7,819 nucleotides of DNA from an uncultured Oscillospiraceae bacterium (GCA_902495835.1 CABUYS010000062.1:1-7819), one strand, 5' to 3'; positions 1 to 5,139 are shown, counted from the stretch's first letter. Numbers and translations are program-made. The notes: a model not told the origin generated them from the sequence alone.

Positions 1-1
1 A

Positions 2-223
2 GATTTAAACGAAAATGAATTCGAAAAAGTATCAGGAGGAATGAATAAAAATACAAAGTCGGTAAAACTCAGAGATGATGAAGTGATACCCGATGGCGGT
101 TGGAACGGCCGGCCTGAACATAATTTTAAATGTATTGATTGTGGATACCGATTTTCTAGCTGTTCGCCAAAGCGTTGTCCTAAATGTGGGGGATTGTGTA
201 GATTACGTCGTTTAGACGAATAA
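2..223 (+). CDS. Double-glycine-leader zinc-ribbon peptide 1, 5' partial
   Basis: The reading frame is open to the left edge, so the start codon lies outside the window. The visible 73 residues begin with DLNENEFEKVSGG, a leader end with hydrophobic residues at -4 (V), -7 (F) and -12 (L). An ATG at 41 follows directly after the GGA GGA codons of the Gly-Gly motif. It is not the real start, because the leader upstream is in frame and matches genes 2-4. The core has C44xxC47 and C59xxC62 (numbered from base 2), only 11 residues apart, the tightest spacing of the array, plus extra C54 and C66. The tail is Arg-rich. The CxxC pairs suggest a small zinc ribbon; export and function are inferred. The gap to the next gene is 29 bases. 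Confidence 0.8.
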   Translation, partial: DLNENEFEKVSGGMNKNTKSVKLRDDEVIPDGGWNGRPEHNFKCIDCGYRFSSCSPKRCPKCGGLCRLRRLDE

Positions 224-252
224 CAAAAAATTAAAATTGAGGAGAGATAAAC

Positions 253-546
253 ATGGAAAATAAAAATTTAAATGAAGTTAAAGATTTAAACGAAAACGAA
301 GTTGAAAAAGTTACCGGAGGAGATAACCAAATTGAAAGAAGACTAAAGGATGAACTTCTTAAGCATAAGCCCTATGAAAAAAAATACGAGGAAGTTCCTT
401 ATGAACATAAGTGTATTGGTTGCGGAAGAATATTTGTTAAGTACTATCCTAAAGATATGATTCCGAACCTTGCTTATATTTGTGATGAATGCAAGGCTAA
501 AGAAGATAAAGGTATGGAAAGGCATAAAAAAATTCAGAAATATTAG
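253..546 (+). CDS. Double-glycine-leader zinc-ribbon peptide 2
   Basis: This 97-residue protein starts 8 bases after a GAGGAG ribosome-binding site (239-244). The 23-residue leader ends KDLNENEVEKVTGG and has V-4, V-7, L-12 and V-15, a full match to the hydrophobic register read by C39 peptidases. A partial LNEV copy sits before LNENEV, so the leader looks internally duplicated. After Gly-Gly comes a charged linker (about residues 24-52) rich in Lys, Glu and Tyr, then C54xxC57 followed by GRIF, 19 residues, and C77xxC80. The form CxxCG-[KR]-x-[FY]...CxxC resembles the probable zinc-ribbon family zf_Tbcl from memory; no search was possible. The C-terminus is a Lys/Glu-rich tail, probably helical. 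Function is unknown. Confidence 0.85.
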   Translation: MENKNLNEVKDLNENEVEKVTGGDNQIERRLKDELLKHKPYEKKYEEVPYEHKCIGCGRIFVKYYPKDMIPNLAYICDECKAKEDKGMERHKKIQKY

Positions 547-580
547 AAATAACGGATAACAAAAATTAGGAGGAATAGGA

Positions 581-835
581 ATGGAAAATTTAAACGAAAA
601 TGAAGTAGAAAAAGTAGCCGGAGGGGCTGATACTCCACGTGATAAAAAGATTGGAGAAATCATCTCAAAAATAAAACTGCCACCACGTCACAAAGTAAAA
701 ATTTTTTGTCATGAATGCCGTAAATCTTATGATCGGTGGATGCCATCTGATTTTTATGGGATTCTTAGATGCCCAAAATGTAGATCAAGAGCTGTTCATA
801 TTGAACATACTGACGAAGTTGAAACAAAAAATTAA
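581..835 (+). CDS. Double-glycine-leader zinc-ribbon peptide 3
   Basis: This 84-residue protein has a strong AGGAGG (568-573) 7 bases before ATG. Its leader is the shortest in the array, MENLNENEVEKVAGG, which is the minimal conserved unit with V-4, V-7 and L-12. The linker is basic and ends PPRHKVKI. The two pairs are C43HEC46 and C64PKC67, 17 residues apart, with aromatic residues (Y50, W53, F58, Y59) between them. There are no other cysteines, so this is the cleanest four-Cys member and a good model for the fold. Spacing to the neighbours is 34 and 18 bases, consistent with one transcript. Biochemical role is not known. Confidence 0.85.
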   Translation: MENLNENEVEKVAGGADTPRDKKIGEIISKIKLPPRHKVKIFCHECRKSYDRWMPSDFYGILRCPKCRSRAVHIEHTDEVETKN

Positions 836-853
836 AATCGAGGAGGAATAAAC

Positions 854-1153
854 ATGGAAAACGAAAACAAAGTTGAAAATTTAAACAAAAATGAAATTAG
901 AAATTTAAACGATAACGAAGTCAATGAAGTGTCTGGAGGAGTGTCGATAGCTGAAAAATTAAAATATAGGCGTAAACCTTCCGGGTTAATTAATGATTTC
1001 GGCCCGATATTTCGCGAAGAAAATTGCAGGGTATGCGGAAAACCGATTACAGTACGGTATGCTCGGCCACCAATGGAGGGTTGCCCTGATTGCATTTGTG
1101 ATGAGTGTGCAAAAAAAGAACGAGAAAAGGAAAGAGAAGCAAAAACACAGTAA
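854..1153 (+). CDS. Double-glycine-leader zinc-ribbon peptide 4, six-Cys form
   Basis: This 99-residue protein follows a GAGGAGG site (840-846) with 7 bases before ATG. The 29-residue leader is the longest in the array and contains two successive copies of its motif, ENLNKNEIR then NLNDNEVNEVSGG (V-4, V-7, L-12, I-15). The core has C58RVC61 followed by GKPI, then C77PDC80 and immediately C82DEC85, so a third CxxC is inserted just before the usual final pair. Either C77/C80 or C82/C85 could complete the metal site. The tail alternates Lys, Glu and Arg and is probably a charged helix. A 139-base spacer containing a stable hairpin follows, so this gene may close the first transcriptional block. 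Confidence 0.85.
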   Translation: MENENKVENLNKNEIRNLNDNEVNEVSGGVSIAEKLKYRRKPSGLINDFGPIFREENCRVCGKPITVRYARPPMEGCPDCICDECAKKEREKEREAKTQ

Positions 1154-1214
1154 CAATGTTATATTTTAAAAAATCAAATAGCAGAGAATACTATAAAATG
1201 ACGTTGTAGTAAGA

Positions 1215-1247
1215 ATGTGCGGTGTGACAAAAAATCACATCGTACAT
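1215..1247. promoter_or_regulatory. 13-bp hairpin between peptide genes 4 and 5
   Basis: Bases 1215-1227 pair with 1235-1247 without mismatch, allowing two G-U pairs (1222/1240 and 1219/1243), with a 7-base A-rich loop. It lies in the longest spacer inside the array (1154-1292). No T-run follows directly; the nearest is at 1266-1270, so it is not a standard Rho-independent terminator. It could be an mRNA processing or stabilising element, an operator, or a weak attenuator separating genes 1-4 from genes 5-11. I saw no convincing promoter in the spacer. Confidence 0.5.
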
Positions 1248-1292
1248 CGATATTCGTAACTGAAATTTTTAAAAAAGAACAGAGTGATATAA

Positions 1293-1559
1293 ATGGAAAA
1301 ATTAAATGAAATCGAAGAAGAAGTTTTTAATGAAATTTCGGGAGGTACTGATGTTTTAAACGCATATCCTAAAAATAGCGAAAGTCTGAATAACAATTTT
1401 ACAGTTTCAGGCAGAAAAAATAAATGCAAAAGATGCGGCAAAGAATATATAACACCGCCTGATTTTCAACGTTTTGCGAAAACAGGGTATAAATATTCGC
1501 CGTGGATTTACTGCAAAAAATGCCAAGACGAACTTTTAAAGGAAGAGAAAAAAATTTAA
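1293..1559 (+). CDS. Double-glycine-leader zinc-ribbon peptide 5
   Basis: This 88-residue protein has a distinct leader, MEKLNEIEEEVFNEISGG, that keeps the hydrophobic register (I-4, F-7, I-12, L-15) although its sequence belongs to neither main leader group. The ribosome-binding site is weak (AGAGTG, about 1280-1285), unlike most of the other members. The core has C45KRC48 followed by GKEY, a 25-residue loop with many aromatics and a TGYKYSPWIY stretch, then C74KKC77. Of all members it looks most like the zf_Tbcl zinc-ribbon layout (CGKEY...F...G...P..CxxC), an impression from memory. Its last codons and stop run into the 5' repeat block of gene 6, and its end (EEKKI) resembles the end of gene 8 (KNKKI). 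Confidence 0.82.
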   Translation: MEKLNEIEEEVFNEISGGTDVLNAYPKNSESLNNNFTVSGRKNKCKRCGKEYITPPDFQRFAKTGYKYSPWIYCKKCQDELLKEEKKI

Positions 1560-1589
1560 AATTTTACGAAAGATAAGGAAGTGTTTAAA

Positions 1590-1859
1590 ATGAAAGGAAT
1601 GAATAATAGTAGAGAAAATTTAGAAAAAAGCTTAATGGAAGTCACAGGCGGAGCGGCTGAAACCGATTTAGTGCCTGTTAAAGAAAAAAGTTCGGAGCTT
1701 ATTCCAAAGCCCAGTTCTAAAACTTTTATATGTAGGGTGTGTAAAAAAGAGTATCCTTCTCCGGATGGCAAATTTCGTTTGATGTGTGATAAGTGCTTTG
1801 AAATGTGGAATAAAGGAGTACAGGGTGTCAAAAATAAAGATATCACGCAAACAAAGTAA
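1590..1859 (+). CDS. Double-glycine-leader zinc-ribbon peptide 6 (tandem family)
   Basis: This is the first of five close paralogs. I start it at ATG 1590 (89 residues): the AAGGA site (1575-1579) is 10 bases upstream, and the in-frame GTG at 1581 sits against that site, too close to be used. The leader MKGMNNSRENLEKSLMEVTGG has V-4 and L-7, with its third hydrophobic residue at -11 instead of -12. The core opens AAETDLVPV, a segment shared with genes 8-10, then a SELIPKPSSK linker, C48RVC51 followed by KKEY, a short 14-residue loop, and C66DKC69. The C-terminal tail (KNKDITQTK) survives as an out-of-frame remnant after gene 7. Role unknown; probably a leader-guided zinc-ribbon peptide. Confidence 0.85.
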   Translation: MKGMNNSRENLEKSLMEVTGGAAETDLVPVKEKSSELIPKPSSKTFICRVCKKEYPSPDGKFRLMCDKCFEMWNKGVQGVKNKDITQTK

Positions 1860-1934
1860 AAAATATAAATTAATAGAAATAGAGACTAAAAAGTTTAAAA
1901 TTAAAACTTTATGATAAATAAAGGAGTGTTTAAA

Positions 1935-2171
1935 ATGGAAAAGATGAGTAACAATGAGCTTGAAAACAAATTAACAGAAGTTACAGGCGGAGCGGGTAAT
2001 GCTGGCGATAAAGGGAAAAAATCAGAGCTTACCCCAAAGCCCGATTCTAAAACTATTACATGTATTTTTTGTAAAAAAGAGTATCCTTCTACGGATGATA
2101 AAGTTCGTAAGTATAAGTTTTATATATGTGAAAAGTGCAAAAAAAATTTAAGTGTGCTTGCTAGTGACTAA
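1935..2171 (+). CDS. Double-glycine-leader zinc-ribbon peptide 7 (tandem family)
   Basis: The start at ATG 1935 is set by AAGGAGTG (1921-1928), 6 bases upstream. An earlier in-frame ATG at 1911 lies before that site, and its spacing to the true start is not conserved in gene 10. The 78-residue product has leader MEKMSNNELENKLTEVTGG (V-4, L-7, L-11) and lost most of the AAETDLVP segment, having AGNAGDKGKK instead. The core matches gene 6 closely: SELTPKPDSKT, C43IFC46 followed by KKEYPS, an 18-residue loop, C65EKC68. The protein ends 10 residues after the last Cys because its frame differs from gene 6 there; see 2167-2199. Exactly four cysteines. Confidence 0.83.
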   Translation: MEKMSNNELENKLTEVTGGAGNAGDKGKKSELTPKPDSKTITCIFCKKEYPSTDDKVRKYKFYICEKCKKNLSVLASD

Positions 2172-2199
2172 AAATAAAGGCGTCACACAAATAAAGTGA
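2167..2199 (+). other. Out-of-frame C-terminal remnant after peptide gene 7
   Basis: Read in the frame starting at 2167, this stretch encodes TKNKGVTQIK and stop, clearly related to the gene 6 ending KNKDITQTK and stop. In gene 7 the stop at 2169-2171 cuts this off. An indel in the 3' part of gene 7 therefore shifted the frame and replaced the ancestral tail with NLSVLASD. It shows how the unit has decayed or diversified, and it is not itself a gene. Confidence 0.65.
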
Positions 2200-2275
2200 T
2201 TTAAAATAAAAACATAAATATAAAGAATAAAAAATCTAAAATTAAAATTTTATGAAAAATAAAGGAGTGTTTAAA

Positions 2276-2554
2276 ATGAAAGGAATGAATAATAGTAGAG
2301 AAAAATTAGAAAGCGGATTAATGAAAGTCACAGGCGGAGCGGCTGAAACTGATTTGGTAACGATTAAAAATAAAGAATTGGGGCTTGTTCCTGAAACGTG
2401 CCACAAGCGTATGTGTAACATGTGTCACAAAACTATATCAGAATATTGTCAACCCGGAGTTATTCCGGTAACAGAACCTATTTGTGATAAATGCAAAGAA
2501 TCACGTGATAAAAAATTTTTATCTTCTTCGAAGGAAAAGAATAAAAAAATTTAA
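2276..2554 (+). CDS. Double-glycine-leader zinc-ribbon peptide 8 (tandem family, six Cys)
   Basis: Start ATG 2276 follows AAAGGAGTG (2261-2269); the in-frame ATG at 2252 precedes the ribosome-binding site and is rejected. The 92-residue product has leader MKGMNNSREKLESGLMKVTGG and the shared AAETDLV segment. Its core departs most from the family: the PKPDSK linker is replaced by PETCHKRM, adding C42 just before C47NMC50, and another Cys (C58) lies in the 19-residue loop before C70DKC73. Histidines H43 and H51 beside the first pair could also bind metal. The Lys/Ser-rich tail ends at a stop formed inside the next unit's 5' block, leaving 36 bases to gene 9. Confidence 0.84.
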   Translation: MKGMNNSREKLESGLMKVTGGAAETDLVTIKNKELGLVPETCHKRMCNMCHKTISEYCQPGVIPVTEPICDKCKESRDKKFLSSSKEKNKKI

Positions 2555-2590
2555 AATTAAAATTTTATGGAAGATAAAGGAGTGTTTAAG

Positions 2591-2860
2591 ATGGAAGGAA
2601 TGGATAATAGTAGAGAAAAATTAGAGAAAAGTTTAATGGAAGTCACAGGCGGAGCGGCTAAAACCGATTTAATACCCACTAATGGGAAAAATTTAAAACT
2701 AATTCCAAAACCTGATTTTGATTCTAATAGCGCTACATGCATAGTGTGTAATAAAAAATGTCTTTCTTCACATGGTGAAGTCCCGAAAGGTTACAGCTAT
2801 GTATGTAGCAGATGCAGAGAGCGTATGCGTAAAGAACTCCCGAGCCAAATAATGAAGTAA
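2591..2860 (+). CDS. Double-glycine-leader zinc-ribbon peptide 9 (tandem family)
   Basis: ATG 2591 sits 7 bases after AAAGGAGTG (2576-2584, ending TTTAAG); the in-frame ATG at 2567 lies before that site. The 89-residue product has leader MEGMDNSREKLEKSLMEVTGG, which matches gene 6 at all but a few residues, followed by AAKTDLIPT. The linker KLIPKPDFD leads to C50IVC53, an extra C57 in the position where genes 6 and 7 have Y, a Gly/Ser-rich 18-residue loop with H61, then C72SRC75. The tail is basic (RERMRKEL). The near identity of the leader with gene 6, against unlike cores, is the clearest case of the constant-leader, variable-core pattern. Confidence 0.85.
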   Translation: MEGMDNSREKLEKSLMEVTGGAAKTDLIPTNGKNLKLIPKPDFDSNSATCIVCNKKCLSSHGEVPKGYSYVCSRCRERMRKELPSQIMK

Positions 2861-2930
2861 AAAACATAGATTAATAAAGATATAGATTAGAAAATTAAAA
2901 TTTTATGATAAATAAAAAGGAGTGTTTAAG

Positions 2931-3260
2931 ATGGAAGGAATGGACAACAATAGGAAAGAATTAAAAGAGAGCAGATTAATGGAAGTTACAGGCGGAGCGG
3001 CTGAAACTGATTCAGTGCCTGCTAATAAAGAAAAAAGTTCAGAACTCGTCCCAAAGTCCGATTTTAAAACTGTTACATGTATGCTCTGTAAAAGAAAGTT
3101 TGACTTTCCGGTTCTTCCAATAAAAGAAAAGACTTCTTCTATGGCGTTTTCAAATTCAGAGAAATATAAAAATTTTGAAAAATGTCGAAATTATGTATGT
3201 TCTAAATGTTATGAAATATTATACCCACAACGATTCCCGAGATTTAGGACTATGAAATAA
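2931..3260 (+). CDS. Double-glycine-leader zinc-ribbon peptide 10 (tandem family, long loop)
   Basis: ATG 2931 is placed by AAAAAGGAGTG (2914-2924). Two extra A bases in this spacer put the upstream ATG (2905) out of frame, which shows that ATG is not a conserved start in any unit. The 109-residue product is the longest of the array. Leader: MEGMDNNRKELKESRLMEVTGG (V-4, L-7, L-12), then AAETDSVPA and a SSELVPKSDFK linker. C50MLC53 and C90SKC93 are 36 residues apart; the extra insert (about 62-84) is rich in Lys, Ser and Phe and carries C85 near the second pair. The aromatic, Pro- and Arg-containing tail is unlike its sisters. Remnants of the repeat 3' flank follow (about 3276-3318). Confidence 0.84.
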   Translation: MEGMDNNRKELKESRLMEVTGGAAETDSVPANKEKSSELVPKSDFKTVTCMLCKRKFDFPVLPIKEKTSSMAFSNSEKYKNFEKCRNYVCSKCYEILYPQRFPRFRTMK

Positions 3261-3332
3261 TCAGAGGTAAAAACATTATGCAAACAAACTAACTAAAGTA
3301 AAAATATAAATTAATAAAGGGGGCGGATAGAT

Positions 3333-3641
3333 ATGTCGGATATAGAAAATTTTGAGGGCATATTGAACAATGAAAAACTTGATGAAGTATCTGCAGGAAC
3401 AGGAATAGACGCAGATTTGCCTGAAGTGGACTTAACGTGCCCCGTGTGTGGAAAAGTAACACCAAAGAAGGTAAAGATATGCGATTGCCCTTCACGTTTG
3501 ATTGGAAGTCATATGTTCAACGTTTCGCTTTGCAAAGACTGTGAGGAGAAAAATAGAAAAGGAATTCTTGAAAAAGAAATAGAATTCGAAGACATAGGAA
3601 ATGGTAAAAAATGGATAGTTGGATGGAAAGGTAATCACTGA
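3333..3641 (+). CDS. Zinc-ribbon peptide 11 with variant Ala-Gly leader
   Basis: This 102-residue protein has an AAGGGGG site (3317-3323) 9 bases before ATG. The leader MSDIENFEGILNNEKLDEVSAG keeps V-4, L-7 and L-12 but ends Ala-Gly, not Gly-Gly; GA, GS and AG variants occur in some cleaved leaders, so processing may still happen. The core is more acidic at first (IDADLPEVD), then C36PVC39 followed by GKV, C50DC52, and C67KDC70; the outer pairs are 27 residues apart and H60 lies between. The long C-terminal extension (about 75-102, with several Trp and Gly) has no counterpart in other members. It ends the array and is probably its most diverged member or one with another job, for example regulation or immunity; this is speculation. 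Confidence 0.8.
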   Translation: MSDIENFEGILNNEKLDEVSAGTGIDADLPEVDLTCPVCGKVTPKKVKICDCPSRLIGSHMFNVSLCKDCEEKNRKGILEKEIEFEDIGNGKKWIVGWKGNH

Positions 3642-3786
3642 TTTGCAGTGCACTCATAAAAAATCAAAACTAAAAAAATATAATTGATTCAAAATTCATT
3701 TTATAAAACCGGTATTTAAAATTAAAAAATTTTTTTATTTTATCTGAAGTTAAAATTTTAACTTAGAAATAGAAATCAAATTTTTT

Positions 3787-3833
3787 AAAGCGCCGATATT
3801 TGTAAAAATTGGGATAAAACGGCGCTTTTTGTT
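3787..3833 (+). terminator. Rho-independent terminator after the peptide array
   Basis: AAAGCGCCG (3787-3795) pairs perfectly with CGGCGCTTT (3820-3828), and the T-run continues to 3830, then GTTT. The 24-base loop is long for a terminator, but the stem is the only GC-rich element in an AT-rich spacer. It most likely ends the array transcript about 150 bases after gene 11. Confidence 0.7.
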
Positions 3834-3910
3834 TATATATTTACTTTTTTGAATTGCCTATATATCTTTTAAATACTATAATAATTCTAATGCGCCTGTT
3901 ACTTTAAAGT

Positions 3911-3963
3911 CGAAAAATAGTGAATGGAAAAATTTTTGCTCTTGCAAGAAATTCATTATTTCG
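3911..3963. promoter_or_regulatory. Imperfect inverted repeat upstream of the efp promoter
   Basis: Bases 3915-3925 pair with 3951-3961 over 11 positions with one G-U. After a two-base bulge, CG (3911-3912) pairs with CG (3962-3963). The 25-base loop contains a palindromic CTTGCAAG (3941-3948). The right arm overlaps the expected -35 region of the TATAAT at 3987, so this could be an operator or a structured RNA end. No T-run follows. Confidence 0.35.
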
Positions 3964-3986
3964 ATATACTCATATATGTGTTGCAA

Positions 3987-3992
3987 TATAAT
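3987..3992 (+). promoter_or_regulatory. Probable -10 box for efp
   Basis: A perfect TATAAT lies 60 bases before the efp start and would give an mRNA leader of about 50 bases with the AGGAGG site near its end. No good TTGACA-like -35 is present at 16-18 bases upstream, so the assignment rests on the -10 box and on its position after a terminator. Confidence 0.45.
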
Positions 3993-4051
3993 CTAAGTGA
4001 GTAATAAATTTAACCGGCGTAAACGATTTTACATACTACAGGAGGAATATT

Positions 4052-4609
4052 ATGTTATCAGCGGGAGATTTCAGAAACGGTTCTACATTTGAATTAGACG
4101 GAAATGTTGTTTCAATCGTTGAATTTCAGCATGTTAAACCGGGAAAAGGAGCAGCCTTTGTCAGAGCAAAAATAAAAAATGTCATGACAGGAGCCGTAAC
4201 CGAGCGTACATTTAACCCAAGCGATAAGTATCAAGAAGCTTTTATTGAAAGACGTGAAATGCAATATCTCTATAATGACGGAGGTTTGTACTATTTCATG
4301 GATAACAAAACCTTTGAACAAATTCCTATCAGTGCGTCTGTTTTAGGAAGCAATTTCAAATTTGTAAAAGAAAATATGGTGTGTAAAGTTCTTTCTCATA
4401 AAGGTAATGTTTTCGGAGTAGAGCCACCGCTCTTTGTTGAGCTCCTCGTTACCAAAACTGATGCGGGATTCAAAGGAGATACTGCTACAAACGCTACAAA
4501 GCCCGCCACACTTGAAACAGGTGCAGAAATAAAAGTTCCTCTCTTCGTAAACGAAGGAGATATGATAAAAATCGACACCAGAACCGGTGAATATATGGAA
4601 CGAGCTTAA
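4052..4609 (+). CDS. efp: Translation elongation factor P
   Basis: EF-P binds the ribosome between the P and E sites and relieves stalling at consecutive prolines. The 185-residue length is normal for the family. The three domains are visible: a KOW-like N-terminal domain (about 1-60), an OB fold (about 65-125) and a second OB fold (about 130-185) with the family pattern around KTDAGFKGDTA and the NEGDMIKIDTRTGEY end. The loop KPGKGAAF places Lys at 32, the residue modified in bacteria; Bacillus subtilis carries 5-aminopentanol there. No modification enzyme is in the window. AGGAGG (4040-4045) lies 6 bases before ATG. It is probably cotranscribed with the downstream Cys-rich gene, 41 bases away. 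The function is certain; the modification state is not known. Confidence 0.98.
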   Translation: MLSAGDFRNGSTFELDGNVVSIVEFQHVKPGKGAAFVRAKIKNVMTGAVTERTFNPSDKYQEAFIERREMQYLYNDGGLYYFMDNKTFEQIPISASVLGSNFKFVKENMVCKVLSHKGNVFGVEPPLFVELLVTKTDAGFKGDTATNATKPATLETGAEIKVPLFVNEGDMIKIDTRTGEYMERA

Positions 4610-4650
4610 GAATAATATAAATACACTTAAAAATTAGGAGGAAAAAAATA

Positions 4651-5139
4651 ATGACTATTAAAGAAAAAGCAGCTTATGTTAAAGGCTTATTTTCAGGACT
4701 TGAATTTGATGAAGACAAAAAGGAAACAAAATTATTAAAAGCTATCGTAGATTGGATGAGTGATGTTTCTGTTTCTTTAGGAAACATTGACGAAGACGTT
4801 GATGATATTTGCGGACAACTCGATGCTCTCGATAAAGATTTATCCGATGTTGAAGAAGAGGTTTACGGTGAATGCGAATGCGATTCCGACTGTGACGAAG
4901 ATTGTTCTTGCGGATGCGGCGGAGATGAAGAATTTTATGAAGTAACATGCCCTTCATGCGGAGAAAAAATCTGTTTGTCCGAAAGCATTTTAATGGACGA
5001 AGAAATGAACTGCCCGAAATGCGGAGAAATTTTGGAATTTGATTTAAGTGATTGTTGCGATTGCGGATGCGATTGTGAACCTGAATGCGAATGCGATTCC
5101 GACTGCGATTGCGGTTGCAGCTGCAGCGACGAAAAATAG
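4651..5139 (+). CDS. CD1247-like Cys/Asp-rich zinc-ribbon protein
   Basis: This 162-residue protein starts 9 bases after AGGAGG (4636-4641). The N-terminal part (about 1-72) is acidic and helical with a DWM stretch, and matches what I recall as the CD1247 N-terminal domain of Clostridia, often found next to efp. A zinc-ribbon-like block follows, C100PSC103 and C121PKC124, with C108 between. It is flanked by two clusters of alternating Cys and acidic residues (75-89 and 135-158), for 23 cysteines in total. Both clusters contain CECDSDC, encoded by an exact 24-base direct repeat (4869-4892 and 5082-5105). There is no signal peptide, so it is likely cytoplasmic. Metal or cluster binding is probable from composition; the actual role is unknown. 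A metallothionein-like store is an alternative reading. Confidence 0.85.
   Translation: MTIKEKAAYVKGLFSGLEFDEDKKETKLLKAIVDWMSDVSVSLGNIDEDVDDICGQLDALDKDLSDVEEEVYGECECDSDCDEDCSCGCGGDEEFYEVTCPSCGEKICLSESILMDEEMNCPKCGEILEFDLSDCCDCGCDCEPECECDSDCDCGCSCSDEK
4869..5105 (+). repeat. Exact 24-base direct repeat inside the CD1247-like gene
   Basis: Bases 4869-4892 and 5082-5105 are identical and encode the same ECECDSDC run in the two Cys clusters on either side of the zinc-ribbon block. Identity at the base level, including wobble positions, points to a recent duplication or gene conversion rather than independent enrichment. Confidence 0.85.

Larger units (their letters stand above)
1554..3318 (+). 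repeat. Five tandem gene-size repeat units (peptide genes 6-10)
   Basis: Each unit has an AT-rich 5' block with AAAATTAAAATTTTATG or a close variant, then AAGGAGTGTTTAAAATG and the leader codons. The blocks begin near 1554, 1893, 2235, 2550 and 2891; the starts they serve are at 1590, 1935, 2276, 2591 and 2931. Unit length is therefore about 315-345 bases. Between genes 6 and 9 the first 81 coding bases differ at only about six positions, whereas the Cys-rich cores have diverged strongly. The 3' flank (AAAGTAAAAA-TATAAATTAATA type, 1855-1875, 3296-3316) is also repeated, including after gene 10. This is best explained by unequal tandem duplication with later divergence of the cores. Confidence 0.85.
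3642..4051. other. 410-base non-coding region between peptide array and efp
   Basis: No credible gene is seen on either strand. The region is very AT-rich. It contains long A/T runs (about 3720-3740), an 18-base perfect palindrome at 3747-3764 (AAGTTAAAA and its complement), a GC-rich terminator stem at 3787-3828, a long imperfect hairpin at 3911-3963, and a TATAAT box at 3987-3992. It separates two transcription units reading in the same direction. Confidence 0.7.

Noticed and set aside
41..223. ATG 41 as the start of the first peptide gene, with AGGAGGA just upstream
   Set aside because: The AGGAGGA is the GGA GGA codons of the Gly-Gly motif and abuts the ATG. The frame continues upstream with a leader matching genes 2-4, so the gene is cut by the window edge.
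1911..2590. Upstream in-frame ATG codons at 1911, 2252 and 2567 as starts for genes 7, 8 and 9
   Set aside because: They precede the AAGGAGTG ribosome-binding site. In gene 10 the equivalent ATG is out of frame because of two extra A bases, so they are not conserved starts.
1554..3318. Regularly spaced repeats as a CRISPR-like array
   Set aside because: The repeats are about 315-345 bases apart and contain start codons and leader coding sequence; the intervening DNA is the rest of the genes.
3720..3764. AT-only runs and the 18-base palindrome as the array terminator
   Set aside because: The stem is AT-rich apart from one base pair and no T-run follows; the GC-rich stem at 3787-3828 is a far better terminator.
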